From Cordia subcordata (taxonomy: Eukaryota; Streptophyta; Magnoliopsida; Boraginales; Cordiaceae), in assembly GCA_028554755.1 (NCBI GenBank), contig JAPTOF010000008.1:16535001-16599000 (forward strand): a stretch of 64,000 nucleotides of DNA. The letters are read 5' to 3'. The notes under the pieces are model-generated. The model had not been told where the DNA came from. It ran no database searches and was given only the letters and a program-made list of their open reading frames with translations. Shown piece by piece: positions 35,541 to 46,788 of the stretch (the stretch's first letter is position 1; each line of letters starts with the position of its first letter). The position numbers and the translations under genes are program-made.

Positions 35541-37404
35541 TATTGATATGTTGTGTGTTTGTGTGTGTTTGCATTGTTATTTTCCTATGTTTAAGAGGTA
35601 TTAAGTGCTTATAAAGATGCATTAGTGTAGTGCTTTTGAAAAGAATACGCTTAAGCATAAAAAATTGTAAGTATTGAGTTTAAGAGACAAATTGCTACAC
35701 TAATTGCTTGTTTTAAATGATTTAGGTGAACTTTGGGTTAAGATGGAGATTGAACGATGATAGATGATGAAGATGGGAGATGCACAAGTCTAAGAAAGAA
35801 GACCAGAGGCTGAAAAGACAAAGAATGGAGGAAGAAAGTCAGCTGAACAACCAAGAAGAAGGAGCCGGTCGACCGGCCACTCCAGAGAAGTGCTTAAAAT
35901 AGCCGGACAACCACCCCTCCAGAACCGGTCGATCGACCAGTCCAGAGAGCATCACTAAAAAGCCGGTCAAGCTAGGAGGAGAAGCCAGTCGACCGGTAGT
36001 GCGCTAAAAACATATAAATAGGGCCCGATTCTATAGAAAATGGGAGACTTTTTGGAGGATTCACACACACTTCACACCTAAATTCTCACACACTTAACCC
36101 TATATTTTGCCCACCTCACACACACTTTTTCACACATTCCTCACTTAGAACCAAGCTTGATTTGGAGGGTTCAAACATTTGGAATCAAGTTTGCTCAAAA
36201 GCTTTGTACAAGATTAGCTACGATGAAAGGAAAGCTTTACAATCTCTCTTTCATTCTATTTCCTATTATGATTATGTAGACTTGTGTAGGGTGATTTAAC
36301 TTATGTAATAGGTTAACTATATACTCTTATGATATAGGATTTGATGGCTAAATATATACATGTTTTGATTTTCTTGTTCAAATGGTTATTTTCTCATTCA
36401 TGTCTAAGTGTTTGATAAAATGCCTAGATGAGTAGCATGTGTATAAATTGAAGTTTATTTGTTACTAAACACATCTAATCCATGTTATAATCATGTCTAT
36501 GTGTTTATATGTGGATGCTATGAAGTGGGTAATGATATATATTCATCTCTATATGTATATTTGCATGCCTAGTAATGAATATAACTTTAATAACACATAC
36601 ATGTCGGTTGTTAATTGTTTCTAATGGTGTGAACCGAGCATGCCGATGTTTGACAGTTGAATAGATCCCATTATCCACAAACACCTTGGCCATGAACGTG
36701 TATGAATGTGTTAACAAGTCAAATCCTGCTATAGTGACTTTAGAATGACAGCACGTAATTTAGGGCTAGCCTAGACCGAGCCTCATTTGGCTTTAAATCC
36801 AGCCAATTGGCTTTAGGATAGGTTTAGTTGACCTTAGCAACACTAGGTCTTGGCTTTAAATCCAGCCAATGGTTTAAGTACTAAGGTAGGTTCATTCTAA
36901 GTCACCTAGAAAGTTAGTTAGTCACTCTTAAGGCCTTAGGTCATAAGGACCACGCCATAGCTCTAGGAGGTGCTGCCTAGGGATAGACTTACATCGAGAC
37001 CTAGGGGGAAATTTGGACACTAACTAGCAACCTAGTAAAGAGCAATCACCATAGTAAGCCATCATCATTTAATCCCATAGCATTTGAGTATAGAATCACC
37101 CATTCATAAGTTGAAGTCACCCTAATCCCTTCTCAATTGTTAGTTCCCTCTTGATCGACTTGTTTCCCCATTTTCCATATTCATAGTATAGTTTTATTTT
37201 CTTTACCTAGAGCTCCCGATAATCCAAAATCCCAAAAATATGTCTAGTTTAGGTCTTCTTTTATAAGCACACTCTAGAACACACATTTCGAATCCATCTC
37301 CCAACATAGCCTCCCTGTGGAATCAACCCCGCACTTGCATGCACTTTATTACACTGATCCATGTGTTTGCGGGTCTTTAGAGCTTGCACTCAAGAGATGC
37401 AACA
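35541..37404 (+). repeat. 5' LTR of gypsy-3
   Basis: Starts TATTGATATGTTGTG (first G changed compared with TGTTGATATG in gypsy-2) and ends ...GAGATGCAACA. Length is about 1864, against 1820 in gypsy-2. GGTCGACCGGC-type motifs lie at 35866-35998, the TATA box at 36013, and two copies of GGCTTTAAATCCAGCC at 36790 and 36852. Confidence 0.8.
36013..36021 (+). promoter_or_regulatory. TATA box in the gypsy-3 5' LTR
   Basis: TATAAATAG lies 15 bases after the last GTCGACCGG block and at the position where the other gypsy LTRs have TATA-like boxes (minus sense near 51110). Confidence 0.65.
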
Positions 37405-37410
37405 AGTTCT

Positions 37411-37428
37411 TGGCGCCGTTGCCAGAGA
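37411..37428 (+). other. Primer-binding site, tRNA-Asp (gypsy-3)
   Basis: TGGCGCCGTTGCC and the next bases match the complement of the 3' end of plant tRNA-Asp(GTC), six bases after the LTR edge. After 13 bases the match weakens (AGAGA instead of GGGGA). A tRNA-Asp primer is known for Athila-type elements. Confidence 0.8.
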
Positions 37429-37790
37429 GGCACGGTGGTTTGCATTCTTTGCTTGTGTGTTTTGGTAGTTGCTTTTCTTGTTTTCTTACTTCTTCATTAT
37501 AGTTTGCTTAGTTCTTGCTTATTTTGTTTATTGTTTATATTATCTTGCTTTAGTTCTTGTTTATCTATTTTAGCTTTTGTTTTTGTTTTTGTTTTTAGTA
37601 GACTTTCTAGGATTGTGGTTTATGCAGTAGTTTTAGGAATATTGAAGTTTTTGGGGGTTGAAGTGGCCGGAGTAAGGATAGTTTGTGCATGCTTCGTGGG
37701 GGATCCCTAAGAAATCCCCTAGTTTCTCTTAATCCTGAACCCGACAGAATTCTAAGACATTTTAAGAATTTAGGAGATCTTCTTGAGAAG

Positions 37791-38976
37791 ATGGCTGATC
37801 ACAATCATCTTCCTAATCCTCCCATTTCACCTCATGTTCAGCTTGGGCATCAAGCCCAAGATCATTTTAGACGAGAGCCCCGTAGACCAGATCCACCTAT
37901 AGATGAAAAACCCACGCTTAGGCAATTCTTTCTCCCCGAAGCCTTTGAGCCTAATTTGGCTATTCAAATTTTGGGTTTGGGGGAGACGACCTTTAAGATT
38001 AAGCCTAATATGTTGGCCATGCTTTCTTTCTTCTACGGGAAAAGCAATGAAAGTCCTTTAGAGCATATCACTAATTTTGTTGAGATGAGTTCCACTTTTC
38101 ATGTCCCCAGTGTCTCCCAAGAGGTCATCCATCTAAGATTGCTTCCTTTCTCTCTTAAGGATAAGGCTAGGGCTTGGTTGCATTCCTTACCTAACAGTTG
38201 TATTATTACATGGGCTGAGCTTCAATCTAAGTTCTTTCAAAAATTTTATCCCATGGCCAAGACGGCCAACCTTAGGACCACTATTATAACTTTCTCCCAA
38301 TATGATCTAGAATCCTTTCATGAGGGTTGGGAGAGGTTCAAGGATCTTCTTAGACAATGTCCATATCACGGGTATGGCAATCATGACCTATTGTAATATT
38401 TCTTTCGAGGCTTAAGTGAACAAAATAGGATGATAGTTAATGCCGCTTCCGGTGGTGGTTTTTATCTTTTGAGACCAACTATGGCATGGGAAAAAATAGA
38501 ACTGATGGCTGAAAATTCTTTTCAAAATTTTGCCATGGAAAGGTCTAGTCGGGGAGGCAATAAGAGAAGTGTTAGTAAGGTTGAAGTTTCTTTAGATTTA
38601 CCTGCTAAGGTTAAGGCATTGACAAATAGGCTAGATTAATTCATTTCTTTGTCTCTTTCATCCCAAGGTTATAGGACTAGTTTTATAGGTTCTTTCTCTA
38701 CCGCTTTAGTTGTTGAAGTTTATGCATTGTGTTCCTAGTCATCTCATGAGACTATAGCTTGCCCTTTAGCTTCTCAATTTCCTGAATTCATGAAAGAGAA
38801 AGTATGTACCACACAAGGTTATTCTCGTGAGTATAATCCATACTCGAACACATACAATCCACGTTAGAGGGACAACCCAAAATTCTTGGAGACAAGTCAG
38901 CATGAGTCTACTTCACATGCTCAGGTTCCACCTTAGTAGCAATCCCGTCCTCAATATCCCCTAGGCTTCTATCATC
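37791..38976 (+). pseudogene. gag: gypsy-3 gag
   Basis: The start MADHNHLPNPPISPH at 37791 is preferred over an in-frame ATG at 37683 because the earlier part lacks similarity. The Retrotrans_gag core (FEPNLAIQIL, SPLEHITNFVEM, FSLKDKARAWLHSLP, LQSKFFQKFYP) is followed by a stop at 38394 in the HDLL-YFFRGL stretch. It stays readable (AASGGGF, NRLD) with stops at about 38638 and later, including the YNPR-RDNP region. The same protein, in minus sense, is broken by SIRE-2 at 58380. Confidence 0.88.
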
Positions 38977-40089
38977 TTACATATATGTCTATGTGTTTGT
39001 TGAAATGCCTCAATGATCTGGCATATGTATATTGAAGTCTATTTCGCTATTCACCATTTCTAATTCATTATGCTAGCATGTTTATTTGTTTGTGTGGTGA
39101 TTTCATGAAGTGGGTATGCTTATATACATGTCTATGTGTGTGTTTGCATATCAAATAGCATAAATAGCTTCTATTGCATACATGTCGAGTGCCATTGCTT
39201 AAATTGGTGTAATCTATTCATGTCTATGTGTTTAGTAATAGAATATTCTGGAGTATTCTCGAATACCATGCCCTAGATGTGCTTGCTTTGCACTTTAACA
39301 TCAATTTTTGCTATTTTGATGCAATTGATGGTGCATAACTAGAAAATAGACTAGGTTGAGTTCCCTTTGGCTTTACATCCAGCCAGTAGGAGTCTAGATA
39401 GGTTTAGTTGACCTTAGTTCACTTAGGAAGGCTAGTTAATCTACCCTAATGCCTTAGATTAATAAGGACCACGCCATAGCTCTAAGTGAGGAGAAATTTA
39501 GGGACAGACTCGCACCGAGCCCTAGGGTCAAGTTAGGGTACTAATTAGTCGACTAAGTGCTAGGGTTAGATCGATCTACATTCACCTAGAACCTTATTGT
39601 CTAGCCCAAATTCCTAAGTCAGAAAGACCACGCTGTACTGCTAGGCATCGCCACCTAGGGACGGACCTGTACTGAGGCTTAGGGTACCAATTAGGAGGCT
39701 AATTATAGATCTAGATTAGAGCACTTAGTATAATCCATCAACTAACCCTAGAAAGACATAGTAATTACCCATAGGCAAGACATAATCACCCTAGTCCCCT
39801 ATCTCTGACGTTTAACTCCTTTAGATTGCTTGATTCCCCCGTCACACACACACACCTTTTGTTCTCTTATTTTAGCTTAGATTTTCGTTTCCCCAACTCC
39901 CCTCAAATGGAAAACCCAAAAATATCATTGGTAGGAACCCAAATCGTAGCTCCATAGGATGCACATAGCTTAGGACACCTTATGCGTTAAGCCTCCTTGT
40001 GGATTTGACCCCGCACTCGCACACACTGTGCTACACGCAACCTGTGCGCTTGTGGACTATTTAGGCTTGTGCCGCGAGATAGCATATCA
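38977..40089 (+). repeat. gypsy LTR fragment, plus orientation
   Basis: Second half of an LTR ending ...GAGATAGCATATCA, the reverse complement of the edges at 35183 and 46789. It contains two diverged copies of an ACCACGC...GGGACAGAC block (about 39465 and 39625), an internal duplication of about 160 bases. Confidence 0.7.
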
Positions 40090-40375
40090 TACAACATACT
40101 TAGCTTGTACACTAGCCTTTCCCCTTTTTACTTGAGCTCAAACTAAATTACTGACCTGAGCATTGGTTGTCGGCACCACACTAGTGTCCCAAAAGCCTCA
40201 CCCACTTTTCCTTTCCCTTTTGTTGGTCGACTCGGTGACACATTTGGAGCATCAACCAAGATCTACCCGAATCTAAAAATTCCAACATTATCAGTTGGCA
40301 CCGCCTGTGGTCAGCATCAATCAGGGTCAAACCGAATTTGATAATTCCAACATTACCAAAAATAAAAAGAATTCA
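40090..40375. other. Unassigned spacer with a short duplication and PBS-like sequence
   Basis: A 42-base block (GCATCAACCAAGATCTACCC to CCAACATTA) recurs diverged at about 40313-40356. Between the copies stands TTGGCACCGCCTGTGG, which resembles the TTGGCGCCGTCTGTGG primer-site region of some plant gypsy elements. No LTR edge could be fixed. Confidence 0.3.
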
Positions 40376-40379
40376 ATTT

Positions 40380-41570
40380 TTGTGTTAGGTTCGAGTCTAA
40401 ATTTTGCACCAAAAATTGAAAATTTGAAAATCTCAAAATAGTTGAAAATCAGAAATACCCAAATCCAAAAATTTGAACCTTATTGGATTTGATAAAGTTT
40501 AGGAAAAATCAAATATTCAAACTGAAAAATATTAGACCATATTATATTAATTTAGACTAAATTGAAAATTTTAGATTTTGTGTCAAGATCATGTGTAAAT
40601 TTCACACCCGAAATCCAAAAATAAAAATCTTAAGAAACCTAAAATCGGAATTATGCAAATCCAAGAATTCGGAGCTAATCAGATTGGAAAAAATTCGAGA
40701 AAAAAGTTCAGATGCTGAATGTGAAAAATAATATACATGTTTTGCTAATTTGGACTAAATTGAAAAATATGTATAAAAAATTATCCGAATTACCCAATTC
40801 CCAAAATCCAAACCTGATCGGATTGGATAAAATTCATGAAAAAAATTAGATGTTGAAATTAAAAAAATTATATCATAGTCTACTTATTTAGACTAACTTA
40901 AAATAATTTATATAAAAAATTTAAATTCACTTAAATTATATCAAAGCATTATATATTGAGTTGTATTTTAAATTTTGCAATCAAAATTTATACAAGAAAA
41001 TTGCAAAAACACAAAAGTCCAAACCTTAAGCACGTAATCCAAACCTAGCCAGATTGTATAAAATATGGAAAAAAATTTGAATGTCCAAATATGGTAAAGT
41101 AAATGGTAGATGATATCATATTTGTTAACAATACTTGAACTTGATCATGTGAAAAAAAAAATTAAAGCATCAAAATAAAATGTACAACATGCATATTATT
41201 ATATGGGTAAGAAAAGCTACCTACGTCATATAACGGTGAAAATTAGTTCAGGTTTTTGAATTTTAGGCATGGAAAAGAACTATGTGATTGATATTAAAAT
41301 AAAAAACAATATTTTTTCCTTTTTTGGGGCTAATTATTAGATCATATTTCTCTAATTTAAACTAAATGCAGAAATAAGTGTAAAAATTGGACAAAAATAA
41401 CTGTGAAAAGTTTATATTAACTTAAGTTATATTAAAGTAGTTATGTAAAAAAATATAGATCTTTGGGTCAAATCTCAAAAAAAAAAAAATCCAAACATAA
41501 AATAATCAAAAACTGGCCTAAAATTCCAAACTTGATCTAACTGGATAAAATCAAATGCTTCCTATTTGTT
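40380..41570. repeat. Degenerate tandem repeat array, A/T-rich
   Basis: The phrase TCCAAACCTGATCGGATTGGATAAAATTC and relatives recur at about 40470, 40670, 40805, 41035 and 41525. Each is followed by AATTTAGACTAAATTGAAAA-type sequence (about 40548, 40748, 40888, 41356). Spacing is irregular (about 135 to 490), so the array has decayed or lost units. I see no gene. Confidence 0.55.
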
Positions 41571-42346
41571 TGCAATACTTGAAATTGATTACGTGGGAGC
41601 GAATGAAATGTCTAAATATAACATATAATATACATAAAAAATAAATTTATGTAGTTAATTACTTAAAAAAAGAAATTTAAGTCTAAAACCATCTATAACT
41701 TGTGCATTACAAGGATAGGTGTCCTAGTTATAATAATAAAAGAGTTCCACTTTGAGCATTTAGTACCAAGTGTCACTCCTACAAAATTCTCTAATTTTCT
41801 TTTTTTTAAATAAGAAAATAATTATCTAACTATTTGTTAACTTGAATAAAAGATAATTTGGTAATTAATGAATAACTATGATCACCCTTGAATTTCAACA
41901 AAAGATAATAAATTTGTAATTAGTAGATAATTATCATTCCATATATTATAGTTGTATTCATATACCAAAAAGCAACCAGACATCTTCTGCCGTAAAGCAT
42001 ATATTGATAAGTCTCTTTTTTAAAAAAAAAATGTCATATTTCTATGTATATTGATATGCAATTAAAATGGTAAGAAGTGCTCTTTGTTTTTTTAAGTCAC
42101 ATATCATCTCACAAATTAATAAAAGTAAGTTTGGTTTTTAATAAAAATAAGTTTTGTTTTTACCCCTTTTCTGGATATTTTATTCAATTTCTGCATATTT
42201 TCATTCTGCATCTTATGGTTGCTGATAATTTCCTCCTCATCCAGCCCTTTCTTTTTTGGATATTTTATTCAACTTGTGCGTATAGTATATTTATTTTATA
42301 TCTAGTGGATGCTCATAATTTGCTGGTATTTTGTTTCATCTCTTAG
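41571..42346. other. A/T-rich interval without identified content
   Basis: No LTR, coding or RNA signal recognised. Several poly(T)/poly(A) runs. The region may include intron sequence of the decayed armadillo gene that begins at 42347. Confidence 0.4.
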
Positions 42347-43110
42347 GATTCACATACCATGCAAGTGCTACCATAGTGGTGGTATAATACCATTGTTCAA
42401 GCTTCTTAATCCCAAACACGAATCTCTCCTACGTTACGGTGCTGCATTTGCTCTTCACGGGCTTCCACATAATAAGGTATGGCAACTATATTGAATCACA
42501 AATTTAATTATTACTTTAATTCAATTTGAAGATTTATTTGAGTGTATTCTAGAAATTCATGTTTTTTCTATAGGACAATGTTGTAGACTTTGTTAGGGTT
42601 GGGAATTCACTAACTAAATGGGTATTCATTTTCTTCACTTTCCCTTCTCTATCTCCCTCCATCTTCTCTTTTCTTCTAGCCTAAGCATCTTTAACCTTGG
42701 TTTGGTATTTATTTTATACCTTTTTAAATTTATTGTGTATATAAAAAAAATCATTTGCTATGTTTAATACAATGTTTCTTAATTCCTTCGCAGTCAACTA
42801 GAGATTGTGTGGTTAAAAGTTTGAATAGATAAAGAGAAGAAAATTCATGTGCGAATGACTAAATTGTTTGTCCTTCTCTTTGAGAAAGTGAACATAACAT
42901 GTTATATGTAGGTACATGTTGCAATGAATTTACTATAAGATGATAAGTTAAATTGAACTATAACTATATTTCTTATTACCCAAAGTATATCATATTCAAT
43001 AAATTGACTTCTAGAAAGAAGGTTTATTGCATGTTGCGATTGCACATTTAGAAGATCCAAATTGTACATTGAAGGGAAGACTTAAGATATTTGACAATTT
43101 TTTGAGATGA
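42347..43110 (+). pseudogene. Fragment of an ARIA/ABAP1-type armadillo-repeat gene
   Basis: Four pieces follow the exon order of this family. 42347-42476, after TCTTAG and ending AATAAG/GTATGG, reads HSGGIIPLFKLLNPK and YGAAFALHGL, an armadillo repeat. 42574-42603, after CTATAG, reads DNVVDFVRVG. 42794-42855, after TTCGCAG, reads STRDCVVKSLNR then a stop. About 43030-43108 reads HVAIAHLEDPN, weaker. In plants such proteins carry armadillo repeats plus a BTB domain and act in ABA response or cell-division control. Here only the middle of the armadillo part remains; the BTB part is absent, and one stop and missing exon sequence show it is dead. Splice-like borders argue for a genomic copy rather than a retrocopy. 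Confidence 0.65.
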
Positions 43111-43190
43111 CAATCTATTTGGATTTATTTTTATTTTTTATTTTTTGCACTTTAGTCAATGTTGTAGAAAGGTCCACTCCAAGTGGCTAA

Positions 43191-43201
43191 CATGAGAGAT
43201 A
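43191..43201. other. Target-site duplication, left copy (CATGAGAGATA)
   Basis: The 11 bases recur exactly at 43703-43713. Confidence 0.65.
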
Positions 43202-43702
43202 GGGACTGGATACTGTACACCTTAAACATTGTACATCCCATAATAGTGCGTCCATAACTTTGTTATTATAAGTTCATAATTTTTATACTATATATTCACA
43301 ATTTTTAATTATTTACAAATCGCATATTATATGTTTATAATTTTAATAATTTATGGTCAAAACTTTTAATTGTTCACTGTTTACTTATCCATTGCTTTTA
43401 TATTATATGTTCAAAAACTTTGTATCATATTTTCATAAAGATAAATTATATATTTATGAATCTTTAAGATATATTCACAACTAGTGAATGATATGTTTAC
43501 AATCTGTGAATGATTTCGAAGCTCACAATCAGAAATGTTACGGTGTCCGATTGATGATTGGATTATTGTGCAGTGTTCATCAGCGTGAAGAGACTAATGT
43601 TGTTAAATTTCATGCTGATCCGACAATTAAATTGTGAGATTTATTGGGTGGTATACCAAGCACCATTGGATATACCATACTTTAGGTGTATGGTATAATT
43701 TG
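43202..43702. mobile_element. MITE-like element with imperfect terminal inverted repeats
   Basis: The left end (TACACCTTAAACATTGTACA then TCCCA) and the reverse complement of the right end (TACACCTAAAGTATGGTATA then TCCA) match imperfectly over about 25 bases, starting 10-15 bases inside the duplication. Length is about 500, A/T-rich, no ORF. An 11-base duplication fits Mutator-like elements (usually 9, up to 11) better than hAT (8) or Tourist (3). Confidence 0.55.
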
Positions 43703-43713
43703 CATGAGAGATA

Positions 43714-43985
43714 AGGAGTATCAGAAAATTCAATTTGCTTTCCAAATGGTTGAGAGTCCAATTGCATTAGATTGCAGGAGATCTAATTATAATACAAGTC
43801 AATCTACACATTTTATTTCAAAGTTTACTGTTATTTTATCTTTACAAAATTGAAATTACAGTAGCTAATTAGATAATTACGATGTCTGAATGTATTCAAT
43901 CATTAGTCATTTGTCACATTAGACCAAATTAATTTAAATACTATAAGTTTTCAAAACTAAGTGTATTAAGAATGTTAATAAGCTT
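43714..43985. other. A/T-rich interval, nothing identified
   Basis: No recognisable coding, repeat or RNA feature. Confidence 0.4.
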
Positions 43986-43989
43986 AATG

Positions 43990-44795
43990 AGTATCAATAT
44001 GACTGTTAATGAGTTTGTTTCTGATGGTGAGTGGATAGGGCCAAATGAACCTTTGCTTGCAAACATTGCTTAATCAGTCAGTGAAATATGACCACGTGGG
44101 GAACATGAAGATAGAATCATCTGGTTGGACTCTCCCTATGGTACATTCACGGTGAATTCTGCATGGGAAATAAGCCGCTCCATATTTCCTCTTGTCAATT
44201 GGGCTAGAACTGTATGATTTAGAGAAGCGATACTAAAATACACTTTTCATACCTAGATTGCCTAGCATAACAGATTTCCTACAAACAAAGGCTTGCTTCC
44301 TGGGTCTTAAATATTTATGTGAATTGCATTTTCTATGGAAGAGGAGTTGAATGTAGGGACAACTTATTCTTTGAGTGTAGCTTCATTCGCAGGATTTAGG
44401 ACAAAGTTATTAAGATGGCTAGAGGCCTACACTAACTTCATAAATGGCATGAACTCGTTAACTAGACTAGAGCTAGATGTATTAGTAGTTCTCTTTAGGC
44501 CGTTTAACCAATTTATGTTTCGAAGCAATCATCTATCATATTTGGATGAAGCGTAATAAAAGGATTTTCCATACACAAGTATGGATGGAGGAATAGTTAT
44601 TTGAACAATTGTATTTGATGTTGGACACATTGTTAATAGGGAAAACAAATGTAGAGTTAAAAGCACTGACAGGTTTTTTTGTTGTAGATGGAATCTTGAC
44701 TTTAGTTTCTCAGAGTAGCCTTGGAGGCTAATGTAAAGAAGACTTTTGTACATTTTGTAATTAATACAAAGTTCTTACTTAGTTTTAAAAAAAAG
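43990..44795 (+). mobile_element. 3' end of a 5'-truncated LINE (non-LTR retrotransposon)
   Basis: The part after reverse transcriptase of plant L1-type elements is readable in shifting frames: GEWIGPNEPLLANIA, DRIIWLDSPYGTFTVNSAW, HNRFPTNKG, then the zinc-binding CNCIFYGRGVECRDNLFFEC-like motif (about 44330-44400). A later YHIWMKRNKRIF is at about 44535-44575. The element ends in a 3' UTR with TTTTGTAATTAATACAAAG and a short A-run at about 44787-44795. Stops and frameshifts make it inactive. The start near 43990 is a truncation typical of target-primed reverse transcription. The frame 44335-44556 is a shadow of the true one. Confidence 0.72.
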
Positions 44796-46250
44796 AATGT
44801 TAGTGGATGAGGAATTATTATATTTTAATATTGTGACTATCTATGACGAGTCTTAGATATTAAAACACTAGTTGAAAGAAGAGCTCGTATAATTAATTTT
44901 TTTCTATAGTATATCAAAAACATGTCGTAAGTTCTTTTGCAAACAACATGTAGCTTTGGACTAACATAAAAGATTAAAGCAAATAAACTTGCATATAATA
45001 AATTATATTAATTACCATACTTTTACCTAATACATTTTTCTTAACAAACCCAACATCCAAATTCCATCGATAAGTTCGTTAGATTTATAGCTAACACTTA
45101 AAGATCCAACTAATGGAAGGTGAGGTTGACACATATGCTTTTCAGTCTCTACTTATAAGATAAGGTGATTATGTATAAGCTAGAATTATATGTTATTTTC
45201 TAAACAAATAAATGCAAATTTATCATATTTTTAATTGGATACTTTTTTAACAAATCCAACTTTTAAATTTTCGTAGATACTAGATTTTTCTGTAAATTGT
45301 AAAACATAAAAATAGATGAGAATATTTTTTTATGAATAATATGTAGCATTGCACTAGCAAAAGAGAATAAAGAAAATAAGTTGCATGTCCTAAATTATAT
45401 TAATTTTTAATTCCTTTTTCTTGGAGTGCTTTAAACAATGGATGGAGTGATTCACTTGTCCCCTTTTTCTTGGCATAGTAATATATTTGCATTCAAAATC
45501 TATCAATTTTTTCCACCTATAAACTCTATGAAGTCTTATTATTGTTATTATATAGTAATTGGTAATTATTAAAAGAAGAAGAAGAAAGTTACATACTAAA
45601 TTAAATATCTCATAAATACATACGTATCGAGCCTATAAGATGATAAATATGGACTTTCTGATAAGAGCAATCCAAATCTTCCTTTACAAAATTTAAATTC
45701 CAATATTTACTATCATATTTCTACTATTCAAAAGACTACTTTTATTTTATGTTAAATTAAAAAATTTTGTTAGTATTATTGTTTTATTGACTTGTGTTTT
45801 AATGATGACGTTTGAATGTTATGTGATATATGTGATTAAGATGCTTGTAATGAATCTTGTGATGAATGGTTGATATACATAATTGATATTGATTTGAGTA
45901 TTGAATGGCATATTATGTAAAGATCAATATTGTTTCTTGAACTCTCATGAGCTATTGTGTCACTAATATGATTTGTGAGTTCATGAACAATTGGAGATGT
46001 ATTATGCCTTGGAAGAAGATCATATGCCATCGAATGTATCAAGTCGTCATGCTTATTCCTTCGATCTTTGAGACTTGGAGTGGTAATATAAGGATGAAGA
46101 TGGAAGTCAAGAGGAGCGCGAGCGTCGAATTATGTTGTAAATTTGCCTCCCTTGTGTACTTATTGTGTTGATTTAGCTTGTGATTAAGATATTATATGTC
46201 CTAAAATATATTTGAAAATGATTTGTGTTTTTCAAAATATTTTGATGTAA
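44796..46250. other. A/T-rich interval without identified genes
   Basis: No protein motif, LTR edge or RNA gene recognised. The two opposed frames near 45836-46171 overlap each other and show no family resemblance. The block 45780-46250 may belong to the copia-C LTR or flank. Confidence 0.4.
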
Positions 46251-46728
46251 GAAAATTATTTTTAAACTTATTTTTTAGGAGAATAAATCATAGACTTAAA
46301 AAGAATTTTAATACAGCAAAAACCCTACATCATGGATCAATAAACATTGGTGTAACAAGAAACTAGCATCAATTAGTGATTAAGAGTACTATTGTTTTGT
46401 TAATCCTCTGCATAATTTCTCCAAAAATTGGAACTCAAAAGCCAAAGAAATCATTATTCTTATCTCCTGAAAATAGTAGTCATTGAGCTAGAGAAAAAAA
46501 TGCATATCCCCAACTAGATGATGTCTTCAGGGAAGCATTAAACTCAGTAAATCAATCTTATTGTTATAAGCACCAAACTTAAGATCTTTAATAAAACATG
46601 AATATGAGTAATTAGAGGATACCAATTATGTTGTAAAACATAAAATAACATGCTATTTTAGGAACGCACCAATGTACAAAACAAAAACATATAATAATGG
46701 GATATCCAATTGTACAAGTTAATGTAAA
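46250..46728 (-). repeat. Probable 3' LTR of copia-C
   Basis: It follows the minus-sense purine tract TGTAGTGGGAGT (46740-46729). The LTR edge could be at 46728 or, starting TGTACAATTGG, near 46715. The far end is not determined. Confidence 0.4.
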
Positions 46729-46783
46729 ACTCCCACTACAAAATAGCATCAAAAGACAATAAAACATCCATATTTTCAACATG

Positions 46784-46788
46784 TTTCA
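46784..46788. other. Target-site duplication of the solo LTR, left copy (TTTCA)
   Basis: TTTCA recurs at 48713-48717. Joining the flanks restores the minus-sense reading GLKPIVFLKHVENM, a normal copia pol tail. Confidence 0.85.

Larger units (their letters stand above)
35541..38976 (+). mobile_element. gypsy-3: 5' LTR, PBS and gag of an Athila-like element
   Basis: Complete 5' LTR, PBS for tRNA-Asp and most of gag. Homology stops at about 38976, where the sequence changes abruptly into the middle of another gypsy LTR; pol and the own 3' LTR are gone. Confidence 0.8.

Noticed and set aside
1659..37428. tRNA-like sequences (TGGTATCAGAGC, TGGCGCCGTTGCC)
   Set aside because: Each is next to an LTR edge and only 12-18 bases long; they are primer-binding sites, not tRNA genes.
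37317..37710. Frames overlapping the PBS region of gypsy-3
   Set aside because: They start in the LTR, run through the PBS and are very Phe/Leu/Ser-rich; the true gag begins at 37791.
44335..44556. 73-codon plus frame
   Set aside because: It is one frame off the LINE zinc-binding motif; the family similarity is in the other frames.
45836..46171. Opposed 68- and 74-codon frames
   Set aside because: They overlap each other on opposite strands, show no motif or family likeness, and sit in A/T-rich spacer.
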